Below are positions 55,757 through 64,000 of a DNA stretch of 64,000 bases, one piece after another. Source of the DNA: Ceratodon purpureus (Eukaryota; Streptophyta; Bryopsida; Pseudoditrichales; Ditrichaceae); NCBI GenBank assembly GCA_014871385.1, contig CM026428.1, positions 10,508,583 to 10,572,582 of the forward strand. The letters are read 5' to 3'. A program made the position numbers and the translations under genes. The notes under the pieces are model-generated. The model was not told the origin of the DNA. It did no database searches and saw only the letters and a program-made list of their open reading frames with translations. Positions within the stretch are counted from its first letter, which is position 1; every line of letters begins with the position of its first letter.

Positions 55757-58700
55757 GTTACGCAAACACAAGATCTGTTGGTGAAACCATCTTGTCCGTT
55801 AAACTTGAAGACTGCCACAGAAGGGGAATTGGAACATCAAACCAAATACAAGGTGAACACCAACGCCGTCATCAACAAGCTCAGGATCAAGCCATCGCAG
55901 AAGTCCCGAATGTCGGTGCCCCTGTGCAGGATGATTCCAATGGCAAAGGTCAGACCAGTGGGCGAAGTGGGTGTGCAGCATTTGGAGCGGGAGTTCGTCA
56001 AGGGGTATAGAGATGGCGACCGCGTCATGTACATCTCCATGTACAACAACGAAGAGCAGACACGAGATGTTACGGATGAGGTCATGGCTAAATGGAGCCC
56101 ATTATGGAGGGACGCGAATGATGCCTTTGAATTTGAGCTTCAAAGTGACGAGGACTGGTCGCATTTCTCGGGGAAGATGTTTTTTGTCTGGGAAGGTAAC
56201 CATCGCCTCTCAGCATGGCTTCGGCATATCAACAAGCATCATGCAGAGGACCCGTCATGGCACATATCAGTGAACTGCATAGTACTCGATCCCCGTGGCC
56301 ATGTTGGCAATCTTCTTCACGCAATGCATGACATCAACTGGTAAGTACTTGTTTCTTTTCTCCTGTTTTTCATTTGTTACTTAATCTCATCTCTTTTATT
56401 CATCATACGTATTTTGGTTTCTTTTCAGGTCGACTGAGAATGACCACGTGAAGAGTAATCTCCCTGCAAAACTATTTCGAATCCGCTCTTTTGGAATGAT
56501 GAAGCTTGAGGAATTCAAAGACCTCCTAAGTCCTGAAGAGTATGACGCATGTTTGAAGAACAAGCCACCTAATCCCTCCTGGTTTCCCTTGACAACTAAA
56601 GTTTTCATCGCATTTCTCTACCGAGTAAGTCCTACCTCCTCTCTCTATTTGCTTTTTATTCTTCAATACTCATGGAATTTCCTAAGCCTGAATTATCTAT
56701 CTACAGCGGGAACTTGCTGCGGCCTCCGATGAAGCAGCAAATGCCTACCGCATGAAGACACCCGTGGAAGAGCAGTCTGCAAGTGCAGTTTGGGACGTCA
56801 TGAATGAGGCATCAGAGAGAATGGTCGAAGCCATCAAGAAGAAGGACTTCACCAAGTACTTGGCCATTGCAAATCCCAAGAATGGTGACGACTTCCTCAA
56901 TGAGGTGACTCACTGATCATTGTTCAATTCACAATTTCGTACGACTTCATTAATTTTTGTATTTATCTTTTTCAAACTTCCTTGCTTCTTGCAGATTAAT
57001 CGCCATTTCAGTCTCAACAATAAGCCTGAGATGTCAGTCGATAAGCTTCAGAAGGTTGTTCCTGCGGCCGTTGAGCCCAAATACAAGGCTCGTTGGTTGA
57101 AGTGGTGGAACTCATCCCCGACTGCTCGAACATCTTACAGATTTCTGCCATCTGAATTCAAAGACACCGAATTCGACCCATGGTTGAACAAAGCTTCATT
57201 CTGGGCTGGGGTAATTTTCATTAAAAATTTCTTTCGATTTCCTTGTTCCTTTATTTTTTTACTGTATTCCTTCTTCGCTGCTACTTATATGAATTCTGTA
57301 TTACAGTTGGAGGAAGCCGTCATCCACGAAGTCGAGGACATATTCAAGTCTGAGAACCTCGATATCAATTGGATGGCATTTCCTGATGTCCAACAGCCGG
57401 GCGATTTTGTGGAAAGTTCACGTATTCTCTTGTGGGAGAAGGCCTTCCCTACGTTCATAGGAAAAAAAGCTGTGAAGCACTTCGACAAGAAGTCCAACTT
57501 CGCTAAATTCCCTGGAACCGCTCAAGTTGTCAAGCGGGTTATTTACCGGTACATTACCAAACTTAATCGCATTTCCATTTCATAGTTCTCATTGTAATTA
57601 TTTCTTATACTTACCTCCTTTGTGTCTTCCCATAGGTACTTCAAGCGAGAGCTTCTTTTGAAGGGGGCCATCAGCGTTCAGCAACTCCCCATGTACTTCA
57701 AGCTTTGGACGCAGACAACCTCGGACCAGTGTATCTATTCTCCCCAGCAGATAAAAAGGTACAAAGCTGCTCACCTAGACGCTGGATGCTGGTATCTTGA
57801 TTGTATTGGTGGTTTCACCATTGACTCCGAGGCGGAAGTCAAGATGCTGCACGATGGAGGTGCAGTTGTCGTGGAGGACTCCGTGGATGATGCAGAACGT
57901 CCTGAAGGAGAGCAGGATCAGTCTTCTGCTCCTCCACCGAAGAGAGGGAGAGGAAGGCGACTAAAATCTCTGGGTTCTCGGTCAGAGGCATCACAGCAAA
58001 CTGGTGCGGAGTCTTCCGCGCCAAGTGAGAAGGCACCAGAGCCCTCTCCGGGTATTGTCGTTACGAACCCTTCTCCAGCTTCTTCACCGGCTCCTTCCTC
58101 GATCAGTGCTTCGGAGATCACCAGAGGTCTCCTTCAGCAGAGGAAGGCCAAACTATATCCTCAAACAACTTCTTCCGCTGGAGCTTCGATTTCCACACAT
58201 GTCTCAGTCTTCAACTCATCTGTGGATTCCATGTTACGGCGAAATAGGAGACAGGAGAGAAAAGGTGGCGACCCGGATTGGATCAAGACTCAAGACTTCA
58301 TTCGCAAGGTTTGTTCCTATATTTTGACATTTCCTGGATTCTGCCACCTTTACTCGCTAAGCAGTTACTAACTCTGCTTTCTTGTTTCCTCAAGTTTGGA
58401 GCAGGCCGCGAAAACATAGTTGGGGACCGTTGCAAACAAGAGGACCATCTGGGAGTCGACTTGATCATTGCCGACATCCCTGAGAATCTTCCCGTCCCAT
58501 CCGTTTCCGTTCCCCCCACGAGTATTCCGCCTTGGAACTCTCGCTACAAGGATTATTTGTACGACATCTTCCATTTTGCAGATGATTTCCTGCAGAAAGA
58601 TGGTGCCATCTGCCTCATCTACAACACTGATCAGAAGCTGGCTGAGGATATCGAGGTAGAAGCTGCTGGTGGTGGATACGTGCTGTTCAAGGACTGGTGG

Positions 58701-59710
58701 GGTGTCAATGTACTCGGCCTGACTTCTCCTACGAACCCCGAGAACTTGGTACTTTTCCTGAACATGCCCTTCTCTTTGCTTACTGATAACCCTTCCGCTT
58801 CATTTTTCTCACTAGTTTTGCTTGACTGCAGACTATGCGGTTCTGGATTCGCGTCTACGTTCGTAGTGGCAGTACTTTCTCCTTCCAGACGAAGAAGGAA
58901 GACCTGATACTTGGGCTCCTCAACATTACCGAGAGTGATGCCATTTTCAACTTCACCGATGCCGACTCTCAGCTCATGAATGGGGAGGTGCCGTGGAGAG
59001 GCCCAAGGGAGAAATCCCCTGAGATGATGCAGAGCATCATTGAGGAGCTGTCGAAGCCCGGCGACATAGTCTTTGACTGGAATGCTGGGACAGGTAACTC
59101 TCTTACATATCTCTGCTTCATTTTTCCTCTCGTTTTTTCCAAAGTTTCTCATTTCTTTGTTTCTCTTCGAGTTTCAGGGGCCTCCATCAAGGCCGCCCAG
59201 GCTGTTGGTCGTCACATTCTCGCTTTTGAGGATGACGAAGCCATATTCAACGCCCTTCTCAAACCATCCGCCATGGGCCCTCCTAAACATCCAAGGCCGG
59301 CAGCAACAGGCGAAGCGCCTCCAAAGAGAGCAAGACCTGACAAGTGGTGTACGTCTTCTATTCTTCGTTCACATTATCCAAGCATTTCTTCTCTTTCCAG
59401 CTCTACGTACAAGATCTAACCACAATCGGTTCTCTATTCCAGAGTAGTTTCTGCATCACCGCCACGTGTGCCAAGAGCAGTGTCCACTCCGTCGTGGCGT
59501 CTTCATTCCAGCCCGATTCAGCCTTTCATACTTCCGGACTACGCAGAGGGCTTAGCACAGGCGTTTCAATCTCGAGCCCTTACATATGTTCCTAGTCGGC
59601 CAACTACTTTTGATCCCAGGGCCCTTCAATTCGTCGATGACGAGGCGGTAGAAGGAGATACGGAGTCATCTAGTTCTGAGAGTGAAAGTAGCGACTGTAG
59701 CATGTTGTGA
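55757..59710 (+). CDS. ParB-like domain fused to a beta-class amino-DNA-methyltransferase
   Basis: Ten phase-consistent exons: 55757-56340, 56429-56624, 56707-56904, 56995-57210, 57307-57548, 57636-58308, 58395-58748, 58832-59093, 59178-59343, 59443-59710; 1,052 aa. The start is open: the frame also reads back without a stop to an ATG at 55661, or upstream exons may exist. Residues 45-194 look ParB-like (VGVQHLEREFVKGYRDGD, then WEGNHRLSAWLRHI, compare the G-x-H/R-R box). The middle has a Ser/Pro-rich stretch with PKRGRGRRLK. The C-terminal third is a methyltransferase in beta order: motif IV-like DLIIADIPEN (about 725-734), motif X KSPEMMQSIIEELSKPGD, motif I DIVFDWNAGTG (about 899-909), then GRHILAFEDD. 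Such ParB-methylase fusions are known in phages and bacteria, so a prokaryotic or phage origin is inferred. It would methylate adenine-N6 or cytosine-N4. Confidence 0.8.
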
Positions 59711-60224
59711 GGTTGAAGGACGCTTCGGTCTATTGTTGTTTTCATTTGATTTGATTTGATTTAATTGGAGTTCATTGGGTAATCCTTCGTCTACTCTACT
59801 TCACTGAACCTAAACTTGTTATAATTCTCATGTCCAATTTGTCTCCGTGTTTGTAAAGGATGAAATGTCACAACTGTAATGCTCAAAATATAATATGAAG
59901 AATGAAATGTTACAAAAGAAAAGCTCAAATGTAATATTGTGCTGTTATTTATATTTTACTCATTCAAAATCCCACATTTGCATAGCCATGTTACCTATTC
60001 TTGACTTGGTGTACATCTTGGTTTCTGCTACTCCATTATTGTACACGAACTCTGAAATTATCCACGACCTTTTAAGACCATTTCTTTTAGTTGGTTTCGA
60101 GTTCTCTTATTTCTAGAATCATCTATATTATCTTAAACCATCATGCTGGAATACTCGTATCTAGATCCAATGAATGACCAAATCTTAAGGATTGTATTCG
60201 AACACCCCACTAGACTTCACTGTA
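59711..60224. other. 3' flank of the methyltransferase gene
   Basis: AT-rich, with possible polyadenylation signals (AATATAATATGAAGAATGAA at about 59886). No gene supported. Confidence 0.35.
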
Positions 60225-60596
60225 CTAATCCTTCGAAGGATATACAGTCCAACTCTTGTCCATATCAAACCAGCAAGTTTCGCCATCCGATATGATCACT
60301 TCGGGCAGCTGAACAACTGGATTCTCATCGACGTTCGATAGCAAGGGATACGGGATTAGGGATAACTCCATAATACGGAGAAGCTCATTGGTACAAAGCA
60401 CTGTCCAACGCCATTCACCTTCACCAACATGGAGGCTTCCGATGTGCCTAAACGGTGGCAGGTCCATGCCTCGTTCCCTGGCGCGCTCCACCTCCAGCAG
60501 CCACGGCCGCAGCTCCTCATAACTCGCCGGTGCCTTTGGGGGCAAACATACAGCCGCTCTCGTCCTCCTGGATCTCGCATTACACACCTTCGGCAT
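60225..60596 (-). CDS. Unknown 123-aa protein near the right end of the 18-kb element
   Basis: ATG at 60596; the frame is open upstream to 60785 without ATG, so an upstream exon may exist. It begins basic (MPKVCNARSRRTRAA), then has a predicted helix (YEELRPWLLEVERARERG) and Trp-rich pieces (GEWRWTVLCTNELLRIMEL, CWFDMDKSWTVYP). No recognised domain. It is convergent with the methyltransferase gene. Coding status rests on the length and non-repetitive composition only. Confidence 0.45.
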   Translation of the reverse strand: MPKVCNARSRRTRAAVCLPPKAPASYEELRPWLLEVERARERGMDLPPFRHIGSLHVGEGEWRWTVLCTNELLRIMELSLIPYPLLSNVDENPVVQLPEVIISDGETCWFDMDKSWTVYPSKD

Positions 60597-61298
60597 CGCG
60601 CAACACACTGAATTCTCGTAGTCTTCAAACGTTACAGGCAAGCTTGCAGATTGACATCCCCGAACTCCTACGCTACCTTCGCAGACAGCACAGCATGCCA
60701 AGGACTGTGTCCATTCTAATACGCCACCTAAGAACAAGCTATAGAAACCAAGAGTGACCTCCTTCTCTGGAACCCAGCTTACCAAGTGCTGTTTGATGAT
60801 GAAAATCTCCTACTTGTATCACTCAAATGAAGATGCTTTGCTGCCTACGAAGAGAGAGTACTCTTCGATGAAGACAAGGACTCTAACAAGGTATATCTTG
60901 GTTTCAGCAGTTAAGATATTATACACAAATTTTGAAATATTCCAGGAAGTTTTCAAACCTTGCCTCCTTCATGTTCTGTGAAAGTTTTTTTTTTCCTTGT
61001 GCATTTACATAACCCTATGAAAGAATTATTTGTTTGATCTGAAACTCAACGCCTGATCATTGTATCTTGCCCAAACTCATGACAAATGTAAAGGACTGTA
61101 TGCATGACGTCATCATGACATCAGCCCTAATTTGTATCTAAGAGAACAAACGTAACAAATTCTTACCAGAGATAACCCTGATTTCCACGGTAATATACTC
61201 TTTTCCTAAAAAAAGTGTCAAAATCAAGCCTTAATTTAGTAATTTTCCACGGTTATAGGGTCTACTTTGCTTTTGAAAATTTTGCTAATTGTCAAATC

Positions 61299-61362
61299 TG
61301 TGCTCTCCATTCTGTGCTCTCCGCTCTCCGCTCTACGCTCTCCGCTCACATACGAACTTTCC
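61299..61362 (-). repeat. Right terminal inverted repeat of the 18-kb element
   Basis: On the minus strand it starts GGAAAGTTCGTATGTGAGCG, with the same GAGCGGAGAGC words as the left end. 61321-61349 is the exact reverse complement of 43102-43130. Confidence 0.9.
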
Positions 61363-61374
61363 CCTGTTTCGATG

Positions 61375-62693
61375 TTCAGGAGTAGGTCTGCTTGCAGTTG
61401 AGACCAGCATTGATCCCGAAGGCTCTCAAAGGACTGGGAGGTATTCACTGGAAGGGAGATTCGAGTACACTAAAGCTCACCTTGTAGGAGCGATAGGTAC
61501 CGTCGTTGGTTAGACTGAGAAACGGTGAAGATCACCGGCCATATCTGTAGACGTTTTTCTCCATCTAAGGGTGTGATGCGGAAGTTCAGAGTGTCCCACA
61601 CTTGCTGTTCCAGCAAGCTAGAAGCTATTTGCCGTTTCTTGCTTGGTGAGGGTAGTGATAAGTCGTTGGGCGGTTTGGTAACCTTCCCTTTCTTGCCCAT
61701 CAGCATCCATCCCTCCGAGTCTGAGTTGGGCGCCTGGGCTGAATCGCTGAGAGTTGAAGAGGTTGTGGTATACTCTGTCATTGTTTCCATAATCTCGGCT
61801 ACTTCTTTCTCGGCCTCTTGTGTAGAGAGAGGGGAAGAAGCTCGGGCCTCAGGAAGGGGAGCTCCGGTCTGTGGTAATTCCTCAGCTCAATTAGAACAGT
61901 TCTTGGATGAATCTGAAGTCTTCACCTCAGCTACCGGTTCGGTGTGGTGATGTTGCGCTCGTTTCTTCTTTTTCTTCTTTTTTGGACAATTCCTAGCGTC
62001 GTGTTCCAGCTCAAGGCAATGGCTGCACTGTCTGGGAATGCCTTCGTATTCCAAATGTATTTCTACTTCCGAGGAAGTCAGCGGCACTGGAAGAAAAATT
62101 GAAGAAGGCAGCATCTTGACGTCCGCCACGAGGACTCAGATCCTCGGTGTGGACGATTTCTTCAGGTATTCTTCTTGTTTGCCTGTCCAGATTACTTCGC
62201 CTATCTCTGCACAAATGGCAGGGAGAGCTCGGTAGTAAACGTCATCTAATTTGGGGAACCGTATCCAAATGGGAATGCTAATTCCAATTGGATCCTGCGG
62301 GTCAAATTGTGCTCTCCATGGTTGCAGGTAGAGCAGATGTGTCCCGAATGTGAGAGGACTCTGCTGAAGGGCTGCTCGCGCTCCGTCTTCATTGGTGAAG
62401 GTCAGAACGAAGTAACCTCTTTGCAACATACGGATCCTCGTAACCACCATGACAGGGTCGACTAGATTAACGTTCACCCATTCTTGGAGCTCTATTCTAG
62501 ATGGATGCTTCGTAGGGGCAAAGCCTATCAAGGCAATGCGGGAGAGGGAGAGAGCGTCCTCATGTATGAGGGCGAGGGTTTCTGTTGACAGCTGAGGTCG
62601 CAGAACAGGGCCGGAAGGGAGAAGCGTGGCCCGAACAGCCTTGGACACTTTGTTCCAAGGCGGGGATCGGACAGGTGCAGTGGTTTCCTCCAT
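61375..62693 (-). pseudogene. LINE ORF1, 5' part (DUF4283-like, zinc knuckle)
   Basis: Starts ATG at 62693. The DUF4283-like RNA-binding region reads RIALIGFAPTKHPS, GYFVLTFTNEDGARAAL, LLYLQPWRAQFDPQ and IPIWIRFPKLDDVYYR, followed by a CCHC knuckle CSHCLELEHDARNC and a Lys run. Stops in the same frame at 62136-62138, 61887-61889 and 61470-61472 break it. The frame reaches the insertion point at 61375 and resumes at 43086. ORF1 proteins bind LINE RNA in the RNP. Confidence 0.9.
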
Positions 62694-63008
62694 TGAGGTA
62701 ACCTCCGATCTCTATTCTATAACTCTGCTACATAACGCTGATGTTCATGGTCCTACATAAACGAAACAAAATTGCAAGAGAGCAAAGGAGATTTTAGGTT
62801 TAAGGTTTGGAAAATCTCGCCCGGTTGCTCGAATCAATCTTGAATCTCCGTCTGAGTTGCGGTGGCGGGTGGGCGATTGCAACGATTCCTCCTGCTCCCC
62901 ATGAATCCTCCGTCACTCCCCAGGCGCCCCAAATGGGCGCCTCTGGGTTTGCAAACTCGTTCGGTCTGCGTCCGCGAAATGCGGAGCGTCCGGCAGTCAG
63001 CTTTCAAG
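62694..63008 (-). promoter_or_regulatory. LINE 5' leader, presumed internal promoter region
   Basis: GC-richer 315 bp between the 5' end of the LINE (CTTGAAAGCTGACTGCCGGA on the minus strand) and the ORF1 start. Full-length L1-type LINEs carry an internal promoter here, and the presence of this leader suggests a full-length insertion. Confidence 0.6.
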
Positions 63009-63044
63009 CAAACTTATTGTTGTTGGTGATCTAAGTGTCTTCAC

Positions 63045-63516
63045 TAAGGTACAGGCACCCATGCCGGATAATTGCCCGATAACTAGGCTTCTTGGTCACA
63101 GAACAATGGAAAACCAGTAGCGGATAATTGATGAAACAATAGCTTCAGGATGCATCCTCCAATAGAATGCTTTTGTGACTGCAAAAGTGAATAAAGGAGG
63201 AATAAAACTCCATTTGTCTCAAAAAAAAGAAAAAAAAAGAAAAGAAAAAAAAAGAAAAAAGTGAGTAATGGAAGCTTTGTCCTTCACTATTCTTGTTGTT
63301 GTCCGTTATGGGTGAAGCTATATGTTGCTTGTGTGTCTCACCCACTTTTGCACTTAAAAATCTGTAGTAATTTCAATTTTGCTTAATTTAAAAATTAAAA
63401 AAATCTCATTCTTCCTAAACCTTATTTCTCTTCAAAGGAAAATACCTCTTTCTTCATAACCACAATCACACCATGCTGAAATGCTTAAGTTATCCATTAT
63501 AGGTGCCTGTACCTTA
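63045..63516. mobile_element. MITE-like element, relative of family B
   Basis: Ends are inverted: left TAAGGTACAGGCACCCAT, right reverse complement TAAGGTACAGGCACCTAT. Inside are GCATCCTCCAATAGAATGC and, near the right end, ATGCTGAAATGCTTAAGT, both shared in inverted order with 27018-27401. Non-coding; it contains an A/G-rich run at 63220-63258. Confidence 0.7.
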
Positions 63517-64000
63517 TGTCTACATCTCTTACATTGATGACATGAGACTTTTAAAGGATTTAAACCATGCTATTAATATTTATATTTTTGGCATAAATTT
63601 AAGACCTGGCCAATTTTTCATTCTACAATGCATAAGGAAAAAATAAAGAGGAAAACTCTTCCAACTTTTCACGTCATTTTCAAGAAAATAATTTTATAGA
63701 AGATGTAGACAATTTAATTATGTGGCAAGATTACAAGTAGAAATAAATTCTTTGAAAAAGTATATGTATAAACACACACACACACACAATACATGCACTA
63801 TGTGGTATGTCTTGTCTTGTTTTGATTTTTATGAAATATGTTCTCTTATTCATACTCTACAAATCTATATATTCTGATTTTGATCCATTAATCCATTAAT
63901 CGATTTTTAACGTATGATTTTTTTGGATCATAAACTGTAAATTCATGAGTCACTTTTATTTATAAAATTCGTAAGAACCACGTGTGAATTTATTCTTACT
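63517..64000. other. AT-rich gene-free end of the window
   Basis: Contains a (CA)n microsatellite at about 63772-63788. No gene seen. Confidence 0.4.

Larger units (their letters stand above)
43087..61362. mobile_element. 18.3-kb terminal-inverted-repeat DNA transposon with cargo genes
   Basis: Bounded by CCTGTTTCGATG at 43075-43086 and 61363-61374. The ends are inverted repeats with a 29-base block identical on both sides (43102-43130 and 61321-61349) and a second shared block, GACCCTATAACCGTGGAA, at 43278-43295 and 61245-61262. Removing it repairs LINE ORF1, so the borders are firm to within a base or two. It encodes a MULE-like SWIM transposase, a ParB-like/methyltransferase fusion, a CTD-heptad protein and three unknowns, and it holds a 4-kb palindrome array. 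A duplication of 10-12 bp and a SWIM transposase fit Mutator-like elements, but the size and cargo are exceptional. Confidence 0.95.
35796..63008 (-). mobile_element. L1-type plant LINE, split by two later insertions
   Basis: The 3' end on the minus strand is a poly(A) tail (T-run on plus, 35794-35819) and the 5' end is at 63008. The 16-bp target duplication CAAACTTATTGTTGTT lies at 35780-35795 and 63009-63024. Removing the CACTA element (40000-41888) and the 18-kb element (43087-61362) leaves about 7 kb: leader, ORF1 with DUF4283-like and zinc-knuckle regions, then ORF2 with endonuclease, reverse transcriptase and zf-RVT, overlapping ORF1 by 8 bases. ORF1 has three in-frame stops and ORF2 at least three frameshifts, so it is dead. 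Confidence 0.93.

Noticed and set aside
43087..61362. Helitron or Maverick/Polinton
   Set aside because: A Helitron lacks TIRs and TSD. No polB, retroviral-type integrase, ATPase or capsid gene was seen for a Maverick, and the TSD is too long.
35866..62693. Two independent LINE fragments, one on each side of the 18-kb region
   Set aside because: The 16-bp target duplication spans both, and ORF1 rejoins in frame at the 12-bp duplication, so it is one LINE.

Overview
This is nuclear DNA of a seedless land plant or close streptophyte relative. Introns are short and GT-AG, and DNA is AT-rich between genes. A class II LOB-domain transcription factor (22764-24089) points to the land-plant lineage. 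A complete SPAG16/PF20 gene (16475-20512), a central-pair protein of motile 9+2 axonemes, means the plant makes flagellated sperm. A moss, liverwort, hornwort, lycophyte or fern fits; the sequence alone does not choose among them.

Left part (1-24100), the host gene zone: a 7-TM orphan protein (1028-1876, minus), a young complete Ty1/copia element (2471-7746), a cluster of MITE-like inverted-repeat elements (8204-12280), a germin-like protein (14009-14623, minus), the 13-exon PF20 gene whose last exon carries a Tourist-like MITE, and the LBD gene. The copia element has 141-bp LTRs and a 5-bp target duplication. On its opposite strand it carries a small intron-containing gene with an RNase H1 hybrid-binding (viroplasmin-like) domain.

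Middle (24100-35780): gene-poor, AT-rich DNA with several MITEs, a tRNA-related SINE-like piece and a strong hairpin.

Right part (35780-63024), one nested stack. A plant L1-type LINE lies on the minus strand from 35796 to 63008, with a poly(A) tail and a 16-bp target duplication at its two ends, 27 kb apart. It has been cut twice: by a non-autonomous CACTA element (40000-41888, TSD CTT) and by an 18,276-bp terminal-inverted-repeat element (43087-61362, TSD CCTGTTTCGATG). Removing the large element and one copy of its duplication puts LINE ORF1 back in a single frame, which independently proves the boundaries.

The 18-kb element is the most interesting object here. It encodes a two-exon Mutator-like transposase with a C-terminal SWIM zinc finger; a multi-exon protein joining a ParB-like domain to a beta-class amino-DNA-methyltransferase domain; a protein with five RNA polymerase II CTD-like heptads; and three small unknown proteins. 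Just upstream of the ParB/methyltransferase gene lies a 4-kb array with 19 copies of a palindrome. Its 11-bp arms are invariant even where the surrounding repeat has diverged. I infer, without proof, that the palindrome is a binding or methylation site for an element-encoded protein, a parS-like or iteron-like arrangement inside a eukaryotic DNA transposon.
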